The notes: generated by a model not told the origin, from the letters alone. Counted from the stretch's first letter, positions 25,574-34,789 are shown. The stretch is DNA of 34,922 nt from an uncultured Nitrosomonadales bacterium (GCA_903915035.1 CAIWRI010000033.1:1-34922), one strand, 5' to 3'. Numbers and translations are program-made.

Positions 25574-26791
25574 ATGTTCCGAGCTCTGCGACGTCCCGAT
25601 GTGTTGTTCGTTACCCTGGCCGCTGCCGGTATCCTGATGGTCACCATGGGCATCAGGCAGTCTTTCGGGCTATTTATCAATCCGTTAAATATCGCAACCG
25701 GTATGGGCGTCGCCAGTATCAGTCTGGCGCTGGCCATCGGGCAGTTCAGCTGGGGTTTGATACAGCCTGTAGCGGGGGCTATGGCTGACCGTTTCGGCCC
25801 CCGTCCGGTATTAATTTCGGGGCTGTTGATTATGGCGTCAGGCTGTGCGATCACCCCCCTGGTACACAATGCTTTCGGGCTGACGGTAACACTGGGATTA
25901 TTAGCTTCCATGGGTTCCGGAATAGGCAGCTTCTCGGTTTTGATTGGTGCGGCAGCGCAACGGCTTCCGGGCGACGTGCGCGGAGCGGCATCGGGCGTCA
26001 TCAATGCAGGCGGTTCGTTTGGTCAGTTTATCTTTGCACCGCTAATACAAAAACTGATTCAGTCCGTCGGCTGGATGGGGGCGCTATGGTCAATGGCGAT
26101 GTTAACGCTGACAGCGCTGCCGCTGGTTGGCAAATTAACCAATGCGGCCGAAATACCTCATGCCCATACCGGGGCGGATAAAGGACTCTGGCATGCAATT
26201 CGACAGGCACTGAAAAATCCGAGCTTTCTTCTGCTGAATGCCGGTTTCTTTACCTGTGGTTTTCACGTCGCTTTTCTTGTTACGCACCTGCCCGGTGAGA
26301 TTAACCTTTGCGGACTGCCGCCCGGCGTCGCCAGTTGGTCGCTTGCCATCATCGGTCTTGCAAATATCTTCGGCAGCCTGATTGCCGGCGCATGCATCGC
26401 CAGATACAGAAGCAAGTTTGTGCTGGCCGTGATGTATGCTTCGCGTGCCTTGTTGATCGCCTGGTATCTGCTGGTAGCGCATACCGAAGTGACTTATTAC
26501 GTATTTGCAGCGGGATTGGGGCTTACCTGGTTATCAACCGTGCCCCCTACTGCGGCAATTGTCGGGAAATTGTTTGGCACGCGCTATCTTGCCACGTTAT
26601 TCGGCCTGACGCTCCTGGCGCATCAGGCCGGCGGATTTCTTGGTGCATGGCTGGGCGGCGTGAGCATGGCGCGATTCGGTGATTTTGGCTGGATGTGGTA
26701 TGCGGATATGATTCTGGCATTGCTGGCCGCACTGATTAACTTGCCCATCCGCGAAGCGCCACTCTTTCGAGCCGTGCTCAAGCCCGCCTGA
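25574..26791 (+). CDS. Major facilitator superfamily transporter
   Basis: A 405-aa protein with 12 hydrophobic segments in two halves and a central polar loop around residues 190-215. MADRFGPRPVLISG after helix 2 is the MFS motif A. The overall pattern recalls monocarboxylate or oxalate/formate-type carriers, but the substrate cannot be named. The ATG follows an AAAGGTAAT ribosome site. It stands alone between the element and the sensor kinase. Confidence 0.85.
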   Translation: MFRALRRPDVLFVTLAAAGILMVTMGIRQSFGLFINPLNIATGMGVASISLALAIGQFSWGLIQPVAGAMADRFGPRPVLISGLLIMASGCAITPLVHNAFGLTVTLGLLASMGSGIGSFSVLIGAAAQRLPGDVRGAASGVINAGGSFGQFIFAPLIQKLIQSVGWMGALWSMAMLTLTALPLVGKLTNAAEIPHAHTGADKGLWHAIRQALKNPSFLLLNAGFFTCGFHVAFLVTHLPGEINLCGLPPGVASWSLAIIGLANIFGSLIAGACIARYRSKFVLAVMYASRALLIAWYLLVAHTEVTYYVFAAGLGLTWLSTVPPTAAIVGKLFGTRYLATLFGLTLLAHQAGGFLGAWLGGVSMARFGDFGWMWYADMILALLAALINLPIREAPLFRAVLKPA

Positions 26792-26929
26792 CCTGCCGCT
26801 CATGCTGAGCGATGGCAAATAAACCTGCGGCAACAGGCTGAATAATTCGCTTTTCGGGCTATGGATTATGATGCGTTGCCAACGTTAGCGTGCGGGCAGC
26901 CCGAACTGTTCAAAAAATAATCCGAAAAC

Positions 26930-26949
26930 AAGCTAAATTCAGCTTTTTT
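26930..26949 (+). terminator. Weak terminator before the sensor kinase gene
   Basis: A 5-bp stem AAGCT (26930-26934) and AGCTT (26941-26945) with a run of six T. It could end the MFS transcript about 140 bases after the stop. The stem is short, so efficiency is doubtful. Confidence 0.35.
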
Positions 26950-27032
26950 CCCGCGCACCGCATAGCAACTTTGCCGGCAGGCCGCGTAACATCAGTTATC
27001 ATGTATTTTTTAGCCATTAACGCGTAGTGCTC

Positions 27033-30000
27033 ATGGCGTCCTCATTCCACAACACACCCCAATCACCTTCTGCAGCGGAAATAGAGGCAACCCAGCGGGT
27101 TGTCAAGGTCAGACGCGACTATAACACCTGGGTCGCCAATGAAACGCTGGAAGATTATGCCTTGCGCTTTACCCCCCACTCGTTCCGGAAATGGTCCGAA
27201 TTCCGCATTTCCAGCACGGCGTTTGGTGCGGCTTCTTTTCTGGTTCTGGAGGCCATCGGTGGCACGATAGTGATCAGTTATGGCTTTACCAATGCGTTCT
27301 GGGCAATTCTGGCGGTGGGTCTGATTATCTTCCTGAGCGGTCTGCCGATCAGTTTTTACGCGGCAAAATACGGCGTGGATATGGATTTACTGACGCGCGG
27401 CGCGGGCTTTGGTTACATCGGTTCCACCATTACCTCGTTCGTCTATGCCTCATTCACTTTTATTCTGTTCGCGCTGGAGGCGGCGATCATGGCTTATGCG
27501 CTGGAGATGTATTTCCATATGCCCTTAGCGCTTGGCTATCTGGTGAGCGCTCTGTTGGTGATTCCGCTGGTCACCCATGGCGTTACGCTCATCAGCCGCA
27601 TTCAGATGCTGACTCAGCCGCTATGGCTCATCATGATGGTATTGCCGCTGGCGACGGTGCTGTATAAAGAACCTGCTCTGCTTACAGAATTGATGCACTT
27701 TGAAGGCAGAGCAGGGGCTGCGCATTTTAATATTTATCTGTTCGGGGCTGCCACGGCGGTGGGGATTGCGCTGATCACGCAGATTGGCGAACAGGTGGAT
27801 TATCTGCGCTTTATGCCAAGGAAGACTCAGGAGAATCGAGTGCGCTGGTTTGTCAGCGTGCTGGTTGCAGGTCCAGGCTGGGTCGCGCTCGGTGTGGTGA
27901 AAATGCTGGCGGGGGCAATGTTAGCTTATCTTGCCATACGCCATGGTTTTGTCTGGGGAGAGGCCAATAATCCCACCAAGATGTATTTGCTGGGTTACTC
28001 CTACGTCTTCACTGAGCGAAGTTGGGCCATGGGGGCAACCGTGCTGTTTGTCGGTATTTCCCAACTCAAGATCAACATGACCAATGCTTATGCCGGCTCG
28101 CTGGCCTGGTCCAATTTCTTTGCGCGCTTAACGCACAGTCATCCGGGGCGCGTGGTCTGGCTGATATTCAATGCAGTGATTGCCGTGATGCTGATGGAGC
28201 TGAATGTGTTTCAGGTGCTCGAACAGGTATTGGGCCTGTACTCGAATATTGCTATTTCCTGGATTGCCGTGGTGGTAGCCGATCTTGTTATCAATAAGCC
28301 CTTAGGACTAAGTCCTGCGGGGATCGAGTTTAAACGTGCCTATCTGTACGACATTAACCCTGTTGGTGTGGGCGCGATGGCACTGGCATCGTTATTATCC
28401 GTATCGGCGTTCTTTGGTGTGTTCGGCGCTGCAGCGCAGGCATTTTCGGCCTTCATTGCGTTGATTACTGCCATGCTGGTTTCACCGCTGATCGCCTGGT
28501 ACACCGGCGGCAGGTATTATCTTGCCCGCCAACCCGAGCATTTTTCAACGTCAACGCTGCGTTGCTGTATTTGCGAGCGTGAGTATGAACAGGAGGATAT
28601 GGCGCACTGCACGGCGTATCAGGAAACAATTTGTTCACTGTGTTGTACCTTGGATGCGCGCTGCAAAGATATGTGCAAGCCGGCTAATGCCCGCGCCGGG
28701 GTGCAGGCTGTGCAACTGATGAGGCGAGTGCTGCCGAAATGGCTATGGCGACCGATGGAAACAGGGCTGGGACATTATTTGCTGTTGATGATAGTGATCA
28801 TCGCTTTGCTGTCTGCGGTACTGGGATTGATTTATTACAATCAGTTCAATGTGGTGAAAGATGGGACGCAACTGCTGCCGCAGATGCATTTGCTGTTCAT
28901 TAAAATTTTCGCGGCGATGGTGTTTCTGAGCGGAATTGTGGCCTGGTGGCTGATTCTGTCCAGCGAAAGTCGCAGCGTGGCGCAGGAGGAATCAAACCGG
29001 CAGACCAGTCTGCTGTTAAAGGAAATTGAATCCCACCGCCGTACCGATGAGGAATTGCAGAATGCCAGGCTGCAAGCCGAACAGGCCAATCAGGCGAAAA
29101 GCCGTTACATTACGACGATCAGCCATGAGTTGCGTACGCCGCTCAACAGCATATTGGGTTATGCGCAGATACTGGATGCCGATGCCTCGATTCCCGCTCA
29201 CCGGAAGCAGGCGGTGAGCGTGATCCGTCGTAGTGGAGATCATCTGCTGTCGTTAATCGAAGGCACGCTGGACATTGCGCGGATTGAAGGCGGACGTTTG
29301 AAACTGGACGTTAAGCCGCTGCATTTTAGGAGTTTTATGCAGCAGATCGTGCACATGTTCGAATTACAGGCCATTAATAAGGGAATCGAATTCCACTATC
29401 AGCCGGCTGACGGCTTGCCGCTTGCGGTGCGTGCGGACAAACGGCGTCTGGGACAAATTCTGATCAATATACTGGGCAATGCCGTCAAATTTACTGAATA
29501 CGGACAGGTTTGTGTCAGGGTGAAATACGCCCGTGAAATGGCCGTTATTGAGATTGAAGACACCGGCCCCGGCATTACTGCTGAGGAGGTTGAACATATC
29601 TTTGAACCGTTTTCCCGGGGCAAGACGAAAGCGGGCGGTACCGGACTGGGATTGACCATCAGTAAAATGCTGACCGATTTGATGGGGGGAGAGATTTCAC
29701 TCAAAAGTACACCCGGGATAGGCAGTCTGTTTCAGGTGCGATTATTTCTGCCGGAAACGCGGCTTTATACGCCTGTTGATGATGCGTCGCTGGTACATTA
29801 TCGCACCGGTTATGTTGGTGAACGTCGCAGGATACTGATCGTGGATAATGAACAGGTGGACAGGGAAATGCTGATCAGTATTCTGGAGCCCTTGGGTTTT
29901 GAGTTGACGGAGGCTGAATCAGGCAGCCAATGTCTGGAAATTCTGGCAACGTCCGAGCCGCATGTCATTCTGATGGACTTGGCGATGCCGGGTCTGGATG

Positions 30001-30458
30001 GCTGGGAAACCATACGCCGCATTCGCCAGCAACAATTGTCATCAGCGCGGGTTGCCATCGTGTCGGCGAACGCCTTTGACAAGGAGCTGGATAATGATGT
30101 CGGCATTACCCCGGATAACTTCATTCTTAAACCGGTGCAGGTGAATGAATTTCTGGACTGGATTGAACTGAATATGGGTATTGAATGGCTGTATCATGAA
30201 CCGATCAAAGCCTTGGTGAGCGGTGTTTATCAGAATCATGCAGGATTGATTTATCCATCTGCTGAGCTGCTGCGGCAACTCGATGAACTCGTCACGCAGG
30301 GCTATGTGCGCGGGATTTTGAAAAAGGCAGATGAAATCGAAGCGCAGGATCCGCGTTATGCGGGCTTTGTTCAAAGGGTGCGAAGCTTGGTAGGGCAGTT
30401 TCAACTGGAAACTTTGTCCGGCCTGATAAAAAAGGGAGAGTCTTGTGTTGGAAAATAA
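27033..30458 (+). CDS. NCS1 permease-linked hybrid sensor histidine kinase
   Basis: A 1141-aa fusion. Residues about 40-500 form a 12-helix NCS1 (purine/cytosine permease-like) transporter. A Cys-rich segment follows (Cys511, 512, 514, 526, 534, 537, 538, 544, 548), then two membrane helices (about 575-655). The kinase has the HisKA H-box SHELRTPLN (His698), an N-box with Asn816, and DTGPGI (Asp843) with GTGLGL. The receiver has Asp982 in LMDLAMPG and a C-terminal helical tail. It probably senses a transported nitrogen compound and passes phosphate on. I prefer ATG 27033; GTG 27027 is possible. It overlaps the regulator gene by 14 bases. Confidence 0.9.
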   Translation: MASSFHNTPQSPSAAEIEATQRVVKVRRDYNTWVANETLEDYALRFTPHSFRKWSEFRISSTAFGAASFLVLEAIGGTIVISYGFTNAFWAILAVGLIIFLSGLPISFYAAKYGVDMDLLTRGAGFGYIGSTITSFVYASFTFILFALEAAIMAYALEMYFHMPLALGYLVSALLVIPLVTHGVTLISRIQMLTQPLWLIMMVLPLATVLYKEPALLTELMHFEGRAGAAHFNIYLFGAATAVGIALITQIGEQVDYLRFMPRKTQENRVRWFVSVLVAGPGWVALGVVKMLAGAMLAYLAIRHGFVWGEANNPTKMYLLGYSYVFTERSWAMGATVLFVGISQLKINMTNAYAGSLAWSNFFARLTHSHPGRVVWLIFNAVIAVMLMELNVFQVLEQVLGLYSNIAISWIAVVVADLVINKPLGLSPAGIEFKRAYLYDINPVGVGAMALASLLSVSAFFGVFGAAAQAFSAFIALITAMLVSPLIAWYTGGRYYLARQPEHFSTSTLRCCICEREYEQEDMAHCTAYQETICSLCCTLDARCKDMCKPANARAGVQAVQLMRRVLPKWLWRPMETGLGHYLLLMIVIIALLSAVLGLIYYNQFNVVKDGTQLLPQMHLLFIKIFAAMVFLSGIVAWWLILSSESRSVAQEESNRQTSLLLKEIESHRRTDEELQNARLQAEQANQAKSRYITTISHELRTPLNSILGYAQILDADASIPAHRKQAVSVIRRSGDHLLSLIEGTLDIARIEGGRLKLDVKPLHFRSFMQQIVHMFELQAINKGIEFHYQPADGLPLAVRADKRRLGQILINILGNAVKFTEYGQVCVRVKYAREMAVIEIEDTGPGITAEEVEHIFEPFSRGKTKAGGTGLGLTISKMLTDLMGGEISLKSTPGIGSLFQVRLFLPETRLYTPVDDASLVHYRTGYVGERRRILIVDNEQVDREMLISILEPLGFELTEAESGSQCLEILATSEPHVILMDLAMPGLDGWETIRRIRQQQLSSARVAIVSANAFDKELDNDVGITPDNFILKPVQVNEFLDWIELNMGIEWLYHEPIKALVSGVYQNHAGLIYPSAELLRQLDELVTQGYVRGILKKADEIEAQDPRYAGFVQRVRSLVGQFQLETLSGLIKKGESCVGK

Positions 30459-31404
30459 CCTTGCGCAGCCGTTTACTGACGCCGTATTGATTGTCGACGA
30501 TGTGCCGGATAATTTGTCGATGTTGCATGATGCGCTGGATGAAGCAGGTTATATGGTGCTGGTGGCGACGAATGGCGAAAGTGCCTTGCAGCGCGCACGT
30601 CAGGGCTTAGCCAAGGTCATTTTGCTCGATGCGATGATGCCGGGTATGGATGGTTTTGAAGTCTGTCGTCGCCTGAAAGCGGATTTCACCACTCAGCATA
30701 TTCCGGTTATTTTTATGACCGGGCTGACTGAATCTGAACATGTAGTGGCGGCGTTCGACGCAGGGGGGACGGATTATGTGACTAAACCGATTAAGCCCGC
30801 AGAGGTTCTAGCGCGTATTGCTTCACATTTGCAACGCGCTCGTGCTACCGATCAGGCGCGTACCGCGCTGGACGCTTTTGGTCAGGCATCGGTTGCGATT
30901 ACCTTGCACGACGGGATTCTGGTCTGGCAGACTCCGCTTGCAAGACAGATGCTGCAAACGTTTTTTGGCGAGCCGGGGAAAATGGCGCCGCCCCCTTTGC
31001 TTAATTGGCTGCAAGAAACCATCGCTGTGCCCGCTTCGCTCGAAGAACTCGCGCCGTTCACCGTGGTTAGCGATGCCAAACGGCTGATTGTCAGTATCTC
31101 CGCTCAAACAGATGAAAATGAGTGGCTGTTGATGTTGCGCGAGGAGTCCGACACGGCACAGATGGACGCGTTGATGACTGCGTTCAAATTGACGCAGCGG
31201 GAGGCGGAAGTGTTGTATTGGGTGGTTCGCGGCAAAACCAGTCGCGATATTGGCGACATCCTGGGCGCCAGTCCGCGAACCATCAATAAACATCTGGAAC
31301 GGGTCTTTGAAAAACTGGGAGTAGAAACCCGCACCGCTGCTGCTGCCAAGGCCATCGACAAAATGCGTGCTGTCAGCCATCAGAGAGCCGACGTCAGTCG
31401 TTAA
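30445..31404 (+). CDS. Response regulator with LuxR-type DNA-binding domain
   Basis: A 319-aa regulator. The receiver (about residues 14-130) has acidic Asp18/Asp19 and the phosphoacceptor Asp62 in LLDAMMPG, with Thr91 and Lys113 (TKP) positions. A PAS-like middle region follows (about 140-245). The C-terminal helix-turn-helix is of the LuxR/FixJ type (LTQREAEVLYWVVRGKTSRD, SPRTINKHLERVFEKLGV). The GTG start is preceded by GGGAGAG and overlaps the kinase gene, so the two form a pair. Target genes are not evident nearby. Confidence 0.9.
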   Translation: MLENNLAQPFTDAVLIVDDVPDNLSMLHDALDEAGYMVLVATNGESALQRARQGLAKVILLDAMMPGMDGFEVCRRLKADFTTQHIPVIFMTGLTESEHVVAAFDAGGTDYVTKPIKPAEVLARIASHLQRARATDQARTALDAFGQASVAITLHDGILVWQTPLARQMLQTFFGEPGKMAPPPLLNWLQETIAVPASLEELAPFTVVSDAKRLIVSISAQTDENEWLLMLREESDTAQMDALMTAFKLTQREAEVLYWVVRGKTSRDIGDILGASPRTINKHLERVFEKLGVETRTAAAAKAIDKMRAVSHQRADVSR

Positions 31405-31503
31405 TAATACTCCCCAACATGTTCATACGGCCAACATCTACGTAGCTCAAGCAGGAATTGAAAGTGTTAATACAATGGTACGAATTTTTATTGCTCGGAA
31501 ATT

Positions 31504-32008
31504 AAATGCGCCCACTTTCACGGCACCGCACGGCAAAAGCCCATCCCGTTTTATCAGGTCTATAAGGGGAATTTATTTGAGCTGATGGATCAGGCGGTGA
31601 ATTTTGTGTTGTCCAAATTAACCTTGCCGTCGGTACTCGCGCCCTTGGCCCGCAAGTGCCTGTAGCGTATGAAATACCGCCGGAAGTTATCTCCGAGGCG
31701 ATCGTCAACGCCATCGCCCACCGCGACTACACCAGCACCGCCAGTATTCAAGTGATGCTTTTTTCCCGATCGACTAGGAAGTATGGCGTCCTGGAAACTT
31801 GCCACCCGCATTAACACTGTTATCACGTCGCGCGCCGCACGGATCATACCCAACCAACCCGTTGATTACCGAGCCTTTGTATTTGAGCAAATATATCGAG
31901 CGCATGGGCACTGGCATCGGTGACATGATCGTACGCTGCACAACGCACGGCTTGGATGAACCGACCTCCACGCTGACCGATGGTCAGGACGGCAACCCAG
32001 ACGAGTAA
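31504..32008 (+). pseudogene. Remnant of a COG2865-type ATP-binding protein
   Basis: Pieces in different frames line up as one protein: KPIPFYQVYKGNLFELMDQA from 31537, then AVGTRALGPQVPVAYEIPPE and VISEAIVNAIAHRDYTSTAS after a frame change near 31620, then VWRPGNLPPALTL and EPLYLSKYIERMGTGIGDMI after another change and an in-frame TAG near 31770. This is the C-terminal part of the RecG-like, divergent-AAA ATP-binding protein family. The 5' portion is missing. The gene is dead. Confidence 0.8.
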
Positions 32009-32120
32009 GCCTCCAAGCTTGATGAAAGCAAGGGATATGGCGGTGTCTGCTGCGATGAATGGCCAGAACATAGGTGGGACTCTTTTGTGGTGTTTGTGCG
32101 GAAGGTGATACGATTGCTGA

Positions 32121-32180
32121 TGGTGTGGTGTGGTGTGGTGTGGTGTGGTGTGGTGTGGTGTGGTGTGGTGTGGTGTGGTG
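32121..32180. repeat. Perfect (TGGTG)12 microsatellite
   Basis: Twelve uninterrupted copies of TGGTG, followed by CGGTG and TGGGG. It lies in a gene-poor stretch (32009-32261). A pentanucleotide array this pure is prone to slippage. On the plus strand it is G-rich, so it might form G-quadruplex-like structures. Confidence 0.95.
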
Positions 32181-32210
32181 CGGTGTGGGGATGCAGGGGG
32201 GCAGAAATGA

Positions 32211-32245
32211 AAAACGCCCCAGATCGGGATGACCGAGGGCGCTTT
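32211..32245 (-). terminator. Terminator of the small lipoprotein gene
   Basis: On the minus strand GCGCCC and GGGCGT arms (32237-32242 and 32214-32219) enclose a smaller inner stem (CCGA/TCGG), followed by a T-run (32211-32214 and beyond). It lies 17 bases after the stop codon of the lipoprotein gene at 32262. Confidence 0.65.
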
Positions 32246-32261
32246 GATGGTTTGTGCTTTA

Positions 32262-32708
32262 TTACTTGCTAGTACTTTGCGCCAGAGGTGGCACTACAGG
32301 GGCTGTCAATCCGACAGCTTCGCCAATCTTACGAAGTACAACGGTGATACTGTTCGGATAGTCAAAACCCGCTCCTGTATTTCTGTCAATAATATAACCG
32401 ATGCCTCCGCCAGCAAGAATATTTCCCCATACTGCGCCATTACTTTTAGAGACAATCGTTTCATGCCCAGCTATATCAGCATCTTTTTTACAATCAACGG
32501 CTAAATCTCCTGTGCTCTTATGAATGGTTACGGTACCTGGCGAAGTTACAAACCATTTTCCTGCATCATTTTGAAGTGTACAGCCAATACCAGATACTTC
32601 CTTGCTATCTTGGATTGTTTGTACTGATACGGGTTGCAGCTTTTCTCCTGCTATTGATGCACAACCTGAGACTGCGAGTAATGATGCTATTGCGAGTAAT
32701 TTTAACAT
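32262..32708 (-). CDS. Small lipoprotein with glycine-zipper-like segment
   Basis: A 148-aa protein with a signal peptide and lipobox LAVSGC (cleavage before Cys16), so it should be lipid-anchored, probably in the outer membrane. A Gly-rich segment WGNILAGGGIGYIIDRNTGAGFDYP (in part, residues about 95-120) resembles short glycine-zipper regions. Start is ATG on the minus strand at 32708; longer frames upstream would bury the signal peptide. No specific role is known. Confidence 0.8.
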   Translation of the reverse strand: MLKLLAIASLLAVSGCASIAGEKLQPVSVQTIQDSKEVSGIGCTLQNDAGKWFVTSPGTVTIHKSTGDLAVDCKKDADIAGHETIVSKSNGAVWGNILAGGGIGYIIDRNTGAGFDYPNSITVVLRKIGEAVGLTAPVVPPLAQSTSK

Positions 32709-32823
32709 GTACTTTTCTCTTTTATTTTCTGTTGGAAAGGATTGCATAATTTTTTTGTAAAGTTACATATAGGTACTTCTAATTAAATTTAATTGATTAC
32801 AAAACATACCTATATTTACTGCA

Positions 32824-33855
32824 TTAGTTATACGTTATTATTAAATGAGTAGTGGAAGTATAGGCATATTGGATATCAGTAGAAACAGGCGTTAATGCTC
32901 CTGATGAAGCGACTCGCCACGCATCTTGTTCAGTCGCAGTTAATGTGCCTATTGAGTTATATATTTTAGCTATTAACGTGACAATTGCGGTTGTTGAAGT
33001 ATCGGCTGTTACAACGTAGCTTGAGTCTATTCGGCCATTTCCAGTTGCCTTTGTGCTGTCGGTATATAAAGTTTTCGTCCCTATAATTCCTGTTCCACCA
33101 ACAGAAACAGACACAGGTATGGAAGCTGGCCTCAGATATATACCATAGTTTACTCCGACACTGTTAAATCCGACTGGATTGTAGTTTGTGTCGTAGTAGA
33201 GAGTTTCAGTCTGGGCGATGCTTGCAGGAGTGCAATTGGAAAATGAAAAATTAATTGTTGAAACTCCTGACATTGCAGGCGAACCCTCGAATGTTGTTGC
33301 CGTTGTTGCGGGCGCGCTTGCTCTGTTTCCTGATCCAGTACAAGTACCAGCGATCGTATAAGATTTCGCCCAGCCATTTGCTGCGAGAGTATGGTAACCA
33401 GCCTGCAATGGGAATGAAAGCGTAGAAGCGACAGTAGATTTTGTGAATATAATAGTTGTTCCATTAGGCGCGCCACATGTAAATCCTGGTACTGCGACAC
33501 AGCTATTTAATACTAAATTGCTTGTCGTGCTATTGATATAACTCCATGTAGCAGTTGACATAGTGACATTATTTCCGTACTCAGTAACTATTGCAGAATT
33601 TCCATTTACAATACCGGTATAAGTAACTCCAGTAACTGCAGGAGTTCTTGTGAGTGTAAGACTATTTCCATTCTGTGTGACTACGTATGTGACTACATTC
33701 CCACTGACAGTACCAGACCAAGTTCCCGACAAATCAACAGGTGTAGTCGCTGCTGCCGATGCAGTTGTGCTACCACCGCCACCACCACATCCGGTTAATA
33801 ATAAACTTATGAATAAAACTAGCATAAAGACACTGTATTTTAGATTGATTTTCAT
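32824..33855 (-). CDS. Large secreted lipoprotein, Ser/Thr-rich
   Basis: A 343-aa protein with a signal peptide ending in the lipobox LLTGC, then a poly-Gly stretch (GCGGGGG), typical of surface lipoproteins. The mature part is rich in Thr, Ser, Gly and Asn with likely beta strands, starting with DLSGTWSGTVSG, a pattern seen in many extracellular lipocalin-like or repeat lipoproteins. Four Cys (near residues 118-173, and near 206) might form disulfides. Function unknown. It is separated from the next gene on the same strand by 115 bases. Confidence 0.8.
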   Translation of the reverse strand: MKINLKYSVFMLVLFISLLLTGCGGGGGSTTASAAATTPVDLSGTWSGTVSGNVVTYVVTQNGNSLTLTRTPAVTGVTYTGIVNGNSAIVTEYGNNVTMSTATWSYINSTTSNLVLNSCVAVPGFTCGAPNGTTIIFTKSTVASTLSFPLQAGYHTLAANGWAKSYTIAGTCTGSGNRASAPATTATTFEGSPAMSGVSTINFSFSNCTPASIAQTETLYYDTNYNPVGFNSVGVNYGIYLRPASIPVSVSVGGTGIIGTKTLYTDSTKATGNGRIDSSYVVTADTSTTAIVTLIAKIYNSIGTLTATEQDAWRVASSGALTPVSTDIQYAYTSTTHLIITYN

Positions 33856-34460
33856 ATGTTTCCATGATAATAACTACACATCAAATTCGAAAGCCAAACT
33901 TGATTTCTTGAATGAAACTTCCCTTCTTTGAAATACGCGAAATTAATAAATATTATTTTAATTAATACAGATTATTCTTATTCGCAATCAGTGTATATAG
34001 TGGAATTCTTATTTTTAATAAGAGATTCCTTACAAGCAATAGGGAATGTTATTTATTTCTTGAATTAGCATAGAGTTAGCAAATCTGACAGTATAAATAT
34101 TTATTTATAATTGAAGAATAATTCAATTTTGTTATCGAAAATAATCAAGATTGTGAAACGTTCCAGAACATGACTGTCGAATCCATCCCTCAATTCATCT
34201 CTCCGCAGCCAAACTTTACGCGGCTATACCTACCGATATCCGAAAAAAGTTACTCTCAAATGTCTGGTGTGGTGTATGCCGCCATGAGGTCACTATCACC
34301 AATTTCTCCGGCACAGTTCTGTCTGGTAATTTGCTGCTTGTCGGGAAGTGTTTGGATTTTCACGGAGATGTGGCGAGGGTGATTGAGAGCGCCTGACTTG
34401 ACGTGCCTGACGACTCGACGCCAGAAATACTCCTGAATCAGGATTAAAGTGGGATGTTCA
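33856..34460. other. Gene-free AT-rich stretch
   Basis: No convincing gene is seen. The part 33880-34160 is strikingly AT-rich compared with its surroundings. The part 34160-34460 has mixed composition and open frames on both strands with no family resemblance. It may be the remains of a mobile insertion. Confidence 0.5.
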
Positions 34461-34530
34461 GGTCTCCCGTTTTGTATAAATCTGCGAATATGAAAGTACG
34501 TAAGAGCGGGGCGGTGCAAAACGGGAGACC
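34461..34530. repeat. Perfect 14-bp inverted repeat spanning 70 bases
   Basis: GGTCTCCCGTTTTG (34461-34474) and CAAAACGGGAGACC (34517-34530) flank 42 bases. The size and perfect ends suit a very small non-autonomous element or a structured RNA. No target duplication was recognised. Confidence 0.7.
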
Positions 34531-34543
34531 CTAATCTGTACAT

Positions 34544-34645
34544 GTGCTTTCCAGCGAGAAGCGTGTTTTTCCCGGCGAGAAGCGTGTGCCTCCAGCGGGA
34601 AGCGTGTGTTTCCCAACGAGAAGCGTGTGCTTCCGGTTGAGAAGT
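34544..34645. repeat. Five degenerate 19-21-bp tandem units
   Basis: Units of the form GTGTGCTTCCAGCGAGAAGC, starting at 34544, 34563, 34584, 34604 and 34625, follow each other directly with a few differences each. There are no spacers, so it is not a CRISPR array. Confidence 0.75.
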
Positions 34646-34735
34646 ACGTCCTTCTCGCGGATATGCCAGACTTCCCGACAAGGAGTGTGTACTTTCCGCT
34701 GAGATGTCTGTCACATTGTCAGTATGCTCAGTGAA

Positions 34736-34789
34736 CCTGAATAGGTGAGTCGGATGGCCGTATCCGTCCGGCTGACTCACCTGTTCAGG
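34736..34789. terminator. Long hairpin beside the transposase end
   Basis: A 16-bp stem with one mismatch: CCTGAATAGGTGAGTC (34736-34751) and GACTCACCTGTTCAGG (34774-34789), with a 22-base loop that has its own small stem. It lies 10 bases after the transposase stop on the minus strand. No T-run is present, so it may be a structural part of the insertion sequence end. Confidence 0.55.

Noticed and set aside
25426..25788. Plus-strand reading frame overlapping the start of the MFS gene
   Set aside because: It lacks any family similarity and conflicts with the well-supported transporter frame.
32087..32272. Plus-strand reading frame across the TGGTG array
   Set aside because: Its product is mostly VWCGV repeats forced by the microsatellite and runs into the lipoprotein terminator.
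34170..34382. Small plus-strand gene near the IS66 end
   Set aside because: No ribosome site and no recognisable similarity; composition suggests chance.
34544..34645. CRISPR array
   Set aside because: The units adjoin each other with no unique spacers, differ among themselves and have no cas genes nearby.
34256..34780. Long minus-strand reading frame over the repeats
   Set aside because: It runs through the tandem units, the 70-base inverted repeat and the hairpin, has no family resemblance and no ribosome site.
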